From NCBI GenBank assembly GCA_948146395.1, contig OX411547.1, forward strand, positions 62,935,610 through 62,999,609: a DNA stretch of 64,000 nt, given 5' to 3'. The notes beneath the pieces were generated by a model. That model saw only the letters and a program-made list of their open reading frames with translations, did no database searches and was not told where the DNA came from. The position numbers and the translations under genes were made by a program. Shown in pieces: positions 46,666 to 57,369 of this stretch; positions within the stretch are counted from its first letter, which is position 1, and the number at the start of each line of letters is the position of its first letter. Source of the stretch: Fragum whitleyi (lineage: Eukaryota > Mollusca > Bivalvia > Cardiida > Cardiidae).

Positions 46666-47062
46666 TAGCTCACCTGAACACGAAGTGCTCAAGGCGAGCT
46701 ATTGTGATCGGGTGCTGTCCAGCGTCCATTGTTCAGTATTCGTCGTCAACTTCTTCCTTGTGTGCACTCGAAATTCCACATTTCTGGCCAAATGTCTTGA
46801 ACCTTGGTTATAATGTTTGTCTCCATCAAATCTCGGACAAGTTCCCAATTGGGTTATGTGGGGTCAAAATGGGATTAATGAGTCAAAATTTAGAAAAAAA
46901 ATTGTGTTCTCAAGAGGCCACATTTCTGGCCCAAATAGCTTGAAACTTGGTCAGAATGTTTTTCTCCATCAAATCTCGGTCAAGTTCCAAATTTGGTCAA
47001 GCCACCTTTGACAACTATATGCATCAGATGAGCGCTCAGGGACCAATGGTCCTCTTGTTTGG
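46666..47062 (+). mobile_element. Short hairpin-ended tandem-core element
   Basis: TTTTTAGCTCACCTGAACAC...GTGCTCAAGGCGAGC hairpin, ATTGTGATCG, two units of about 130 bp (CACATTTCTGGCC ... CTCCATCAAATCTCGG), then GATGAGCGCTCAGGGACCAATGG, TCCTC, TTGTTT. Complete short copy: 5' hairpin, two-unit core, 3' hairpin (GGACCAATGGTCC). Confidence 0.7.
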
Positions 47063-47167
47063 AAAAACATCAGCTAAGGGAAATTCCTGTTACAACCCAT
47101 GGTCATGTGAGCTCGAAAGATGTCACGATTTGAATATGCAAGAGAATGGTTGATTTGTAAAGATATG

Positions 47168-47376
47168 AAGTTAGTTACATCGTGAAATTGGCATTCGTCC
47201 AAATGAAAACCGTTGAAGGAGGTAATGAAAATCGCTTATTTCCTTCATCTTTTTAGAAATTAGCGATTTTGTATTACGTACATTTAATGTTATTCCTTAT
47301 CAACCCACTCATTCAATTACATTCAATATTCACTCCAAAACAAATCATCTTTTTAATTTAACCGTATCCTTAACTG
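47168..47376 (-). mobile_element. Mariner-type MITE, copy 14, internally deleted
   Basis: 209 bp: both termini and the central palindrome (about 47217-47280) remain, while the arms between them are mostly gone. Right end TATCCTTAACTG. Confidence 0.75.
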
Positions 47377-47962
47377 TTTTTGAAAAAAAGACTACCTGGT
47401 ATCAATGAAAATATTTGTTAGAAAAGGAGATTGCAACTCTTAGGTGTCAACCGATTACCACATTTATTTTAATCGTATATGGAGCGGTGAAATGATTATT
47501 CTAGATTCGGAATTCGTAAAATTAGTTTTAACTTTAAGCGCATCGACCGTGTTACCATCAGACCCCGAATTACCAAAGAGGATTACAACACTTATGTTCG
47601 AGGCAATATCAGTGTACGGAAATGTCCAAGTGATATACCGATTTGGATCTATGTCTTTGTTTTGGGTTTAATACAGTTTTCTACATGTCTGAGAAAATTG
47701 AAGAAAACAAAGCTGGAAAACATTAAGGATAGACAGAGCTATTAGCGATTTCTATCGAAATGAAAACTACAGAAATTCATGTAGAACCTATCAAAGTTTC
47801 TGTTAAAAGAAATATACTTTTATCTCAAGTTACTTTAATCTGTCACATTTTATATCCCGATTGTCAAGGTTTTATCTGGTTGTTTTTACTACAATACCAT
47901 CACAAAGGATACACAGCTACTGCCTAAATCGCAGCTAAGATATTCTTGGCTAAAATCTAAAA

Positions 47963-48390
47963 CAGTTAACAACATCGTGAAATTAATAGGATAAATGAAT
48001 TTGAAATGATTTTGGAAGGATATGGAAATGAGTGAGTTTTGAATGAAATTAGAGGGAGGTAATCCATTTTTGCTAATTTTGTTGGGGATGAACAAAATTA
48101 GCGATATTTGTACCTCCCTATAATGAAATAAGCATAAAAGTTGTGTGAATAGCTTCCTTTTTCTGCAAGAAACGATCAGACACCTACAATTTACATTATG
48201 TCGATGAAATGCAATATTGTTTCAACAATATTTCAATTTGAAAGGTTTTTTTTAAATTACCGTGTTTAGTGATTTCGAGTGTTTTTGAATGAATTTATTG
48301 GGTGTTTGGAATGGATGAATGGTTCGCTGTGTGAGCGATTTAGAATAATTTTGATCGGAATGCGTGGCAATTTTACGAGTTTACTAACTG
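47963..48390 (+). mobile_element. Mariner-type MITE, copy 15
   Basis: Left end CAGTTAACAACATCGTGAAA is the consensus terminus. Right end TTACTAACTG then TA. Palindrome 48054-48120 with TTTTGTTGGGGATGAACAAA apex. Confidence 0.85.
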
Positions 48391-48391
48391 T

Positions 48392-49000
48392 AGAATTGTG
48401 AAGTGAGAAAAATACGTACGGTTATTCAGACACTCAGAAATGTCAACAGAGTGTTTAATAGTTGGTATGTTAATAAGAATTGTATTTAACGTAAGCTTAG
48501 CAATGTTGATTCCACGAAATCGTATAATACTATTATTATATTACTGGGTATTACTGGGCATTCTATTAATCAATCCGATAGATATCTATGTTTTTTCGAG
48601 ACAGAAATGTGTGAAATAAGGGATAACACACTGGCTATGTCTGATATGAAAACTATTTCACGAGAGTGCGATATTAGGCGGTAAAAAACGAGTCCACAGA
48701 ACGAGTTTTTAACAGCTTTTATCGTATTAGAGGAACATCCCAATATGCAGCCTATTATTGTCTTTCTCGCGATGATATCATGATTCTGTGATAGGTTTTA
48801 TGTATTATGTCAGCAGTCTGAGCAGGGACCAAGCTGCATGAAAAATGTAGGTCCTTCAGTGAAATCGAAAAGTGTTAAAAGTCACTAGTTACAATATCGA
48901 ATTTTTTACACTGAGAAAACTTTACATTTTACTGTCGGGAACGTAATAAGATATTTTAGCATCCCTTGTTATAGAATTGCTTTTTTGCCTATTTGGCGAT
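48392..49000. other. No recognisable feature
   Basis: AT-rich; CACGAGAGTGCGATATTAGG and ACGAGTCCACAGAACGAGTT give loose local pairing only. Confidence 0.3.
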
Positions 49001-49169
49001 GTATATGATCATACTTACGTACAGAGGTCGCATTGTCTTCGCGAACAGCTAAAATGATCCTGTAGCTCAATTTTGATTGAGACAAGCTGATCTTAACAAC
49101 GTTTAGCGTAAAAAATAGTAGTTTTATACTTTCTCAAATAGCTCGCCATGTTTTCTACAACAAACTGTC
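49000..49169 (+). repeat. Dispersed repeat interrupted by the BEL/Pao element
   Basis: Aligns with 7085-7260; homology stops at CAACAAACTGTC, exactly where the LTR begins. Confidence 0.5.
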
Positions 49170-49482
49170 TGTCGCGAAGATCGCGATATTAAATGACTGA
49201 CAATATGTCTTGCACCGTTAGGTAAATGGTTTTATCTCATTCGCATTTAATTCACGTTGTTTATGTCGATTTACGTCTGAGTAGTTTTTCTACCCGTGCA
49301 ACGGCACGCGCTTATGATATATAAACGAGTGTCCTTTTAAGGGTCGTTAGAGTGTTTGAGTTAAAGGTTCAGAGATTCAAAAGTGTAACATATTGGATCT
49401 AAATTATTCTAAATGGATTTAATTCATGATGAAACAGGTGTTGGAATTGGATTATTGAATTTTAAACGGTGCTTATTCTTCA
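49170..49482 (+). repeat. 5' LTR of the BEL/Pao element
   Basis: Starts TGTCGCGAAGATCGCG and ends near GCTTATTCTTCA. Aligns with 58163-58436 over CTGAGTAGTTTTTCTACCCG and GTGTAACATATTGGATCTAA. A TATATAAA box at 49318-49325 is the likely LTR promoter. A primer-binding site is not evident after it. Confidence 0.75.
49318..49325 (+). promoter_or_regulatory. TATA box of the 5' LTR
   Basis: TATATAAA, followed by ACGAGTGTCC. The 3' LTR equivalent is mutated to ATATGAAC. Confidence 0.45.
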
Positions 49483-51240
49483 GCTGCTGTCTTTCCCGAA
49501 AAAAGAAATTAATTAAGGCAAGAGCGCTCAGTCTAAAAAACCCATGCGTTGGTTAAAATTGGAAATAGTCTAAAATAATAAAACTCCACCACATTAAATG
49601 GTCCAGCGGGCAGGATAAACGCTGTCACTGAAAATTGAAAGTTGGTAAAAAGTGATTTAATTCTTTGTGTTCTGTGTTTATTAATTAAAGAACATGTCAA
49701 GCAAGTCGAACATAAAAGACGTGCGGACCTGATATCGTAATTCATTAGCGATGAAAAATTCTAGTGTTATGTTTTATGAAAGTGCAAGAGATAAGGAAAC
49801 AAAGAGTTGGTGACCAATTTTCTTACTTTTGTGCCGTGTTCATTCACTACTTTGACCCCTTGACCTTGGCTGAAAAGGTTGCTAAACAGGAGTGTGAGTC
49901 AAAGCGCTGAAGGTCTGGTTAATCAAGAGGCAAGGTGACATTTGAAGGCATGCACTCCAATTTCTAAATTTTTAGCAAGGCTTTTTAGGGCAAGTAAACC
50001 AAGGGTTCCATTTACCAATAGGGATCGTAAGCCATTTTCCTAACTCACTTCAAAGGGAAAATGTCTAACGGTATGTTCCATTTATAGCGCAGAGTCCGCC
50101 AAAAAACAAACTGATTCCCAAGGTATAGAATTCTACGACCGATACTGCTTTGCAGACAGGCGCAACTCGCGTTTTTTTATAAATAAAGTTGAGTTGATTG
50201 GTTTGCTTAGTCAATTTATCCATTCGATCATTCCATCTAACAATCGTAGTTATGCTCTTTTTTCTATGGACACAAGCTCGTCGGCTCTTACACTGAATTG
50301 AATTCCATAAAAATGTGTATTTTACTGTGGTAACAAAAGAAATTGATAGGGTCAATTTCTCCCTTTATCACAATATGGTCCACCCTATACTCATACTCCA
50401 TTATTTTTCAATTATTACCCTAGATATAAATCAAATTACACTCATGTTGCTTTATTGTCTGCAGCCTATTCCAAGTTGGCCCAGTCGTCTGTTTAAGGAT
50501 GGGATTAGGCTTTTAATATCAAATATAAAAGCTATGTACTTTAACACAGCAGTGATTTTGGCAGAAAATATCTGGTAAAAATGATAAGGACATATACATG
50601 ATAAGGACAAGGTGAATAATCAAGGTTATATTCCAGAAAATTGACCTCGTGTGTTGTTTTGTCAATTCAGTTCCCTCGCCTTGAGTACTATCAGTACTTT
50701 GATTTTAGCACAGCGTACTGATATGCAAGCACTGCGTTGAGCACAAAAAGCTACCTAGTACACAAGTTGTTCGGTGTTTTACTCGATTATCTTATTTTAG
50801 GCAATTTCCAGGATACAGGGTTGTTTCCAATGACCTGCTCAACCAGGCTAAAAAGTACATTCAGTAAGACTACCAAAGATTGGCATGTTTACCTTTAGTG
50901 ATGATAAAACCTACTGGTCGGAATTCCGGGGTTCATTACAATGTAGCGTACATAAGAATACATTTTATCAAGCATTAAAAAGTTCAAATATCTTTTGCTC
51001 AAGCAATGGCAGCTATAGGGTCTGTCGTCATGTAATGAGAAATATGAACTTGCTTCTGTCTTAACTTTCTGTGATAAGTGGGAAATAGTAAACTTACAAT
51101 GTATCAAATTAATTAATATCTTAAAGGTTATAGCATGAACTCTGATTCGAAAAATAGTGTTTGTCAAAGGAAAGATTTTGTTGGAATAGTGAACGATGAC
51201 TCAGTGCAAGATAACTAGGTAACGGAAGTACTTGTTTCCA
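49483..51240 (+). other. Presumed leader and gag region, not recognisable
   Basis: Lies between the 5' LTR and the zinc knuckles, where BEL/Pao gag should be. No frame is long enough to read, and no gag domain is recognised. It may also contain insertions. Frames at 50315-50578 and 50065-50355 show no domain. Confidence 0.35.
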
Positions 51241-51279
51241 TAGACTCAAGTGAAAAGAAGAAATATGGTCCTCGTTCAA

Positions 51280-51490
51280 AGAAATGTTACTATTGTAAGC
51301 CGCGCATTTAAGTGATGAGTGAGATAAATACGCGTCAATAAATAGACGTAGGGAACAGATAAAAGGACATTGCTTAAGGTGCCTGAAAAAAGGACTCCTA
51401 TTTAGTGATTGTAAGACTTGTGTCTACTGTGGTGAGATGAATGTACACCATCAAAGTTTATGTCCACAGAAAATCAGATATAAACATACG
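51280..51490 (+). pseudogene. BEL/Pao gag C-terminus: zinc knuckles
   Basis: KCYYC starts a first knuckle near 51283, then after a frameshift GHCLRCLKKG, DCKTCVYCGEMNVHHQSLC. These are the successive CCHC-like motifs typical of the gag-pol join in BEL/Pao elements, where nucleic-acid binding packages the RNA. Frames shift between 51300 and 51370. Confidence 0.75.
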
Positions 51491-51679
51491 ATAATTCATA
51501 TAGCAGGTGAGGAATTTAAAAAAAACAACACAGAGACGAATACTAGTCAAATGACACGCGTTTCGTTTGATTCAGGATCACAGCGAAGTTATATCAATGA
51601 GTATATCTCTGGACTGACTCAAATTGTGTTTTACAGTGGATTAAATCGGAAAAATAATCGTTTGTGCGAAACAGAATGA
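51437..51679 (+). pseudogene. BEL/Pao aspartic protease start
   Basis: The frame from the second knuckle runs into VSFDSGSQRSYINEYIS. FDSGSQRSYI is the active-site block (D-S-G) of the BEL/Pao retropepsin. Homology stops about 12 residues later, where the deletion that removed the rest of the protease and the reverse transcriptase begins. Confidence 0.8.
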
Positions 51680-51948
51680 CTACCATAAAAGACCACGTGG
51701 ATGTATGTATAGGATATGTTTCATCAAAGGAAAATCCAGCAGACATTGCATTAAGAGGTTCATCGATATCAAAGTTGTCATATAGTGATTCATGGTGGAG
51801 AGGCTATAATGGCTCCAAGAATAGCCCAAATATTGGTCTTTTGAATACCATTTGTGTGCAGAAGATCGGCGTAAATTTGAAAAAAGAGTTTAGCAAGCCA
51901 AAGATTATGATAGAATTAGCAATGCTACAAGATCAAATGGAATTATGA
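51664..51948 (+). pseudogene. BEL/Pao pol: RNase H tail
   Basis: GYVSSKENPADIALRGSS and SDSWWRGY are the end-of-RNase-H blocks of BEL/Pao pol (consensus form SKENPADxxSRG...WWxGP). It directly follows the protease remnant, so about 2 kb of pol is missing. Its frame stops at 51948, just before the integrase. Confidence 0.85.
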
Positions 51949-51979
51949 AGTCGTTCTTACAAATAAGATTCCAAAATAA

Positions 51980-52708
51980 GTCCATTTGGAATTGATTCCA
52001 GAAAAATATCGAGTTTCGTGCCAAGGTAGAATGGAGAACCCATGCTTCAGTGAAAGTGCCCGTATTCCAATACTTCTTCCAAAACGAGACCCATTAATAA
52101 ATTTGTTGATAGAAAGAACACACATAGAGCTGCTACATAGTGGTGTTTTGCAGACATTATCAAGGTTAAGGAAGAGGATGAGAGTGTGGATTCCGCATGG
52201 ACGCGCTACAGCTAAATATGTGTTAAAATCATGTTCAGTTTGACGTCGATTTGAAGGTGGTCCGTATAAGATGACACCAATGTGTTCTTTTCCAAAATCT
52301 AGAGTTACGGAGGTTACGGTTTTTCAGAAAATTGAAGTTCATTACTTAGGAATATCTTGTTAAACATGAGGATTAAGGAAAAGATTGGATCTGTTTATTC
52401 CCGTGCAACCCATTTGAAATTAGTGTGAGGTATGACTACTGCAGAATTTGCTATGTGCTTTAGGCGATGTATTGCCCAACGATGAACTCCTATTGAAGTA
52501 AGTAGTGATAACGCAATGCATGTTCGTGCCGCAAATACCGTTCTAGATTACCTTTGGAAAAATATAACACAAAGCGATGACGTCACAAGTTACATTTCAG
52601 ATAAAGGAATTAATTGGTCATTTAATGTAGAGCTTGCTCCATGGATTGGAGGTTTCTTCGAAATGGTAGAAGGATTGGTCAAAAGAGCTATGCTTAAATC
52701 AATCGATA
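51980..52708 (+). pseudogene. BEL/Pao integrase, N-terminal zinc and core domains
   Basis: From 51986: RIPILLPKRDPL and HIELLHSGVLQTLSRLRKR, the H2C2 integrase zinc region (HxxxLHSG...). Core: EVHYLGI (expected catalytic D changed to H), YSRATHLKLV after frame changes, SSDNAMHVRAA with the second aspartate, and ELAPWIGGFFEMVEGLVKRA with the glutamate region. The frame is cut by MITE copy 16 at 52709. Confidence 0.85.
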
Positions 52709-53417
52709 CAGTTGATGACCACGTGAAATCGACAATAAGCGCTCCATTCATTCATTTATTCATTCCAACCACTCACTCAAATTATTCAATAAAGCTTCAA
52801 ACTAATTGAAAGTAATACGATAAAAAACAAGATTCGAAAGGAAAATCGCTGGAAAAAATACCCGATTTCACTGACTTTATTTTATTGAAGATTGTAAGCG
52901 TCTGATAGGTATTTGGATGCTCAAAAACTATTTATAGGACCTGTATGTATATATATAATACGTACTTAGTTTATTATATGAAAAAAAATATCTAACGAGG
53001 TTGGGAGAATTGAAAATTGTCGAGGCCCTTTCGAGACAATTATCAATTCTCACAACCGAGTTAGATATTTTTTTTCATACAATACACTAAGTATGTATTA
53101 TATTTATCTTAAAACCTCTTTTGTCTTCTTTTCGTCGATGTTTCTAACAGAAATGCAAGTTCCTAAAAATAACCGCAGTATATAATTGTTCTAAAATAAC
53201 TATGTGATATCATAAAAAAATATCATACGGGATGTTATCACACGGATATTTGTATAGTTATTAGATAAATTGTATTTAACGAGAGGTAATTAATATCGCT
53301 AATTTTGTTCTTCCTGAATTGAATTTCATTCAAAACACGCTCCACGCACTCATTCAATATCGTTCCAAAATCACTCTAAAATTATTCATCTTGTCAAATT
53401 CACGAGGTTCTTTACTG
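52709..53417 (-). mobile_element. Mariner-type MITE, copy 16, nested in the integrase
   Basis: Left CAGTTGATGACCACGTGAAA with TA at 52707-52708, right TTCTTTACTG with TA. It interrupts the Pao integrase and has itself been interrupted by the hairpin at 52957-53100. Its central palindrome is halved (53281-53320). Confidence 0.8.
52957..53100. repeat. Hairpin nested inside MITE copy 16
   Basis: TAATACGTACTTAGTTTATT pairs with the complement of CACTAAGTATGTATTA, then GAAAAAAAATATCTAAC with GTTAGATATTTTTTTTC. Apex near GTCGAGGCCCTTTCGAGAC. Arms of about 65-70 nt. Confidence 0.85.
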
Positions 53418-53569
53418 TAGAAATCTAGATACTAGTGCAGTAACAAACCCTGTTGAAAATCAAAGCACTGAAAGTACTGATGGTAAACGAATCTGTTGGC
53501 ATTCTAAAGTGATATATTGAATTCATTGAGAAAAGAGAAATTATACATGTAAAAATAATCAAGGAAAAG

Positions 53570-53665
53570 TGTCTCGTCAAAATTCTAAATTCAAAGAAAG
53601 AGAAAGAGAGGAAAAGAAAGGTAGAGAGGGTGACAGACAGAGACAGACCGATAGACAGAGAGCGA
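53570..53665 (+). repeat. Purine-rich GA/GACA tract
   Basis: AAAGAGAAAGAGAGG and GACAGACAGAGACAGACCGA, simple sequence. Confidence 0.8.
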
Positions 53666-54099
53666 TAAGCCTAGAGAAAAGAAAACAGGAAACTAAAGCG
53701 TCTAGACTAATGATTCTTTTCTTAACTCAAAAAATAGCAGTCAGAAAGGTAATTCAATTTCCACATGCGGAACCCATATCATCATCAAGTTTAGCAGATT
53801 GAACAGCAGTCTTTCTGCATATTGACTTTTAAACGTTATCCACTATGGCTCTGGTACGACCTGAATGGAGTCCCCCATCCTCCGAATTAAAAGACCGCTG
53901 TTTCGTAATTGTTATTACAAGGTTTTGGTCTCTTTCGGTAATATTCATAATATATGTGAAAGAATAATTATCTGATGCCATTGCGTAAAAAATAATAATA
54001 ATAAAAAAAAAACAATCCGATAAAATCTATGTAGGAAGGTATTTTGTACAGCTAATGAATTGTCCAAATATAGTCGTTGTTAAAATTCTATTGCTCCTA

Positions 54100-54200
54100 C
54101 CAAAAGGCGGATAATCGTAAACCTAAGAGGGTAGAAGATGGCAGCTACGTACGGATGTATGCTAATTATAGTTCTGGTGCGAGAAATACCAATTTCCATG
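54100..54200 (+). repeat. SINE body fragment
   Basis: GGATAATCGTAAACCTAAGA and TTCTGGTGCGAGAAATACC match, in the other orientation, the SINE body at 45395-45480. Confidence 0.45.
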
Positions 54201-56297
54201 TTAAGGTAAAGGTGCTCCAGTCCACAGGCGATTGATTCACAATCCAAATTTCGTTTTTTGTAATAGTTTACATACCTACGGCAAAACAAATAGATGAATG
54301 ATTGAATTGAGGAAATTCTAGAGCCATCCGAGGGATAGAAGCGCTACTATACAGTTGCAGTTACGATGTCAAGTACTTTGAAAAGAAAAAATCCATTCTA
54401 TGTTAAAATTTGAAATTAGGTCTATCGTGTTGGGATATTTGTTCATTTGATTCTTTTGTTTATTTATCTATTTACGACATTCATATATTAACAGTAAATG
54501 GTACCGAGATTGCAATATCCCCTGTTTTCCGGCCCTGATTGAAACGAAAACAACAACAACAGGGAATGGGATTTGGGTAATATGATACAAAACTACCCGT
54601 AACCGAAGATATTTACATTACACAAGTATGCAATGGGTTAAATTATACTTCATATCAAGGTTGGTCACGGTCAAGTGGTGCGTGTTTATATTTCAATGAG
54701 AATTTGGACTAAATATACCGTATTCACCTTTTAGACGCGCCCTCCCTAATAAACGCGCTCCCCCATAAATACGATTCCCAGGCCCTTGACTATACGATCA
54801 ACAACCGTCCACGGTCCGTGGTGAAAAATCCGGTCTCAAATTAAATTTCAATAGCTGCTGCTCCACGACGTAATGTTCAATAGATTGTGGGTTAACTATC
54901 TTAAATTCCTATCAGGACAAGGCTGGTTGCGTCATTAAAAGATCGTTCAACATCTGAAAATCTAGCGCGTCCTAAATCGCGCAGTCTTCCGGAAGCACGA
55001 AAGGTTAAAATTTAACACAAAATTCAAACTGTTTCTCGTAATTCTTCATAAGTCACATGCGAACAAAATCCCCTTTCGTTGTTACGAAAATATTTCTGAA
55101 ATCATTTCACCTTCTGCAAATATACAAAATCTCCGAGTCAAATGATTAAATCTTAGTCACAATTCATACTGATAAAATAGGAAAACCCCCGTAAAATCTC
55201 GTGTGTGACTTATTTCTAAAGCGACGTCGCCGCTTGCAAGAATCTGGGGACTTCAACGAGTGCCGACACGCTGTGACCCAGCTAGCTCCAGACGTGTTGT
55301 GTTTTCACTACGAAACACTTGCATTTACACATCAAGAAATTTTAGAATTTAATACAGGATTATATATTTCATACGTGAATAGGTAATGATTTATTAGACC
55401 GCTTTGTCCATCGGTAGCGGAACATTGAATATTGCATCGTCTGGAACTTCCTATCTTGTACAAATAATAACAATAATAATAATCTCGGCTTCTGCTAACA
55501 CAATCACTTGCTTTCGAAAGCTGCAATTAATGGTGACCGTATTTCGATAGATGACTTTAAATGACAGAATTACAATTCACTAGCTAACATTTTATTTTAT
55601 TTTTTAAATCTATAGCCTTAATAGATAAATAGAAAAGCGTATTGGGTAGCGTACGTATTTCAATCGATAATTACGAACATGTTAACAGCTTGCTTCTCTT
55701 AGGTACCAAAATACGTATTTTTTTTAATTAAGTAAAAGAGTCTGAAATAATAGCGCCTCCACGACGTTTTGCATCGCGTTCGGGCGTGTTTAATAGGAGA
55801 AATACGGCAGGAACATTCCATTCGTTTGTAAACTTGACCTTTCGTAACTTATAAGCAAAGACTTCATTCATAAGAAAGTAGTAGGTCATCACGTGTGGTA
55901 TGGCCAATCACGTGTGTAGAAGTTCAAGAGTTCACGACCTCAATAAACACACATTTCCGGCAAATTACTACAAGTTGCAATAGCGAAGGTTTAAATCCAA
56001 AACATAGTATCTGTCTATACAGTGTACAGACACAAACTTTGTTTTTGCTCTCAAGTCTCAAGAATCTTACGCCGATCGAAAATTCGCTCGTATCGACATT
56101 CCAAGATAATTTTGTGTTTTTAAAGGGTAATTTTCATTATCTTCACTTCATGAAGAATGCTAGTCACATGCATTTAACGAAATAAACAGTGATTTTGTAG
56201 AGAGAAGTATCTAGAGATACTAAATTGAATCTAAAGAGGTACTGCTTTATCAAAAACCTATTTCGATCCTACAGGATTTTCCACGGTTTATATTACT

Positions 56298-56320
56298 GGT
56301 GAACGAAAATTTCGTTCACC
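56298..56320. repeat. Near-perfect 23-bp palindrome at the junction
   Basis: GGTGAACGAAA then the complement with one central mismatch pair; sits directly before the point where integrase coding resumes. Confidence 0.85.
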
Positions 56321-56460
56321 AAAAATAGAGGCAGTGCTTAATTCAAGACCTCTTGTTAATGTCGGGGATGATATGAGGCATACCACTAACGCCAGCTCAT
56401 TTTATTACACTCAACCCTAAAACTGGAATCCTGAATACAAAAATCATCAAAGACGATGAT
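56321..56460 (+). pseudogene. BEL/Pao integrase, end of core
   Basis: Resumes with KIEAVLNSRPLVNVGDDM, the conserved block (EAVxNSRPL) that normally follows about 35 residues after the APWxGGF block. Then a stop-ridden stretch to the C-terminal domain. Confidence 0.8.
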
Positions 56461-56463
56461 TAC

Positions 56464-56928
56464 TTGCATCAAAATAGTTGTCATGGTGAAGGAAAGGTCA
56501 AAAGCTATAAGACTTTTTGGGGGGAATGGAGACAAGAATACCTAACAAGCTTACGTGAACGTAATGTGTTTAAACTCCAAACACGGGTAGTGACGGCTGA
56601 ATTTCAACCAAATTTGAATGATGTTGTGTTGCTAAATGAAGATTCACCAAGGGGAAACTGGAAGCTTTGGAAAACCACAGATCTAGCTAGAAGCAGATAC
56701 GGTATGGTTTGCTCATTGCGCGTGTTGTTACGTTCAGGTTCAGAGATTGGTAGGACAATAATTTTGGTATACCCTTTGGAAGTTGTGAAAAATGGAGAAG
56801 TTAGTTCGAAAAACGAAACTTATGAAATTGTTGAAATTGAATCTAATTTGATGAAGATGTCAAAGCGAAAGACTGTAATAAAAGCAGAAGAAGCAATTAA
56901 AGGAATAACTAATTCCGATTTAGTGTAA
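56464..56928 (+). pseudogene. BEL/Pao integrase C-terminal domain (DUF5641-like)
   Basis: 154-codon frame containing FWGEWRQEYLTSLRER, then NDVVLLNEDSPRGNWKLWK, then SLRVLLRSGSEIGRTIILVYPLEV. The succession FWxxWxxEYL / DVVLxxxDxxPRxxWxL / RPxxxLxPLE is the C-terminal domain that ends BEL/Pao pol. It is the best-preserved frame in the window. The TAA at 56926-56928 is probably the pol stop. Confidence 0.9.
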
Positions 56929-56981
56929 AACTGTTACGACATTTAAAAAAAGTATTCACACTTATTGCGGGTTCTTAAAAA

Positions 56982-57300
56982 ATGTGTTGTTTTAGAAATA
57001 AGTTTAAATATGAAAGCTTTCTTAATGTTACAAGTATATTTATAATTGATATGCAATTAGGCATGGTTCACGTTCAGCATTGTTATATACATGCACCGGA
57101 ACCCGAATACATTTTGAAAATTACGTGCAACGACTGCCGTAGGGAGTACGCTACGAAGAAAGTCATTTCATGTCATGTCTAAGAAAGCACCTTGCGGAAA
57201 TGACTTACAAGTGCACTGTGCATGCCTATGAAACCACCTTCATCAGAAGAAGCTATCTTGTGAGCCGACTCAGGAAAGTTCATGGGAACAGCAGACAAGT
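56982..57300 (+). pseudogene. C2H2-like zinc-finger ORF after pol
   Basis: Frame 56982-57182 reads ITCNDCRREYATKKVISCH, a first C2H2-like finger, shifting into LRKHLAEMTYKCT...RKVHGN, a second finger-like unit, in the next frame. Zinc fingers are not a standard BEL/Pao product. Either an extra retroelement ORF or a captured host fragment. The frameshift means it is not now translated whole. Confidence 0.45.
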
Positions 57301-57369
57301 GTCCAGGGACAAAAGCAGAGCAGGTTAAATCTACGATTAACAGTGAACCTAAACGCCCACCTTACACTA

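Larger units (their letters stand above)
53418..56297. other. 2.9-kb interruption of the integrase, origin unknown
   Basis: Includes a GA-rich tract (53570-53665) and a partial SINE (54100-54200). ACCTTTTAGACGCGCCCTCC followed by TAATAAACGCGCTCCCCC (54735-54775) resembles a dispersed metazoan transposon end, but no matching other end was seen. A 61-codon frame (55201-55386) has no recognised domain. Confidence 0.4.

Noticed and set aside
47444..47671. 75-codon frame with fairly balanced composition
   Set aside because: No homologue recognised, no splice signals, no neighbour; kept out for lack of support.
53569..53802. 77-codon frame with charged repeats (EREREEKKGREGDRQRQ)
   Set aside because: Product of the purine-rich simple tract.
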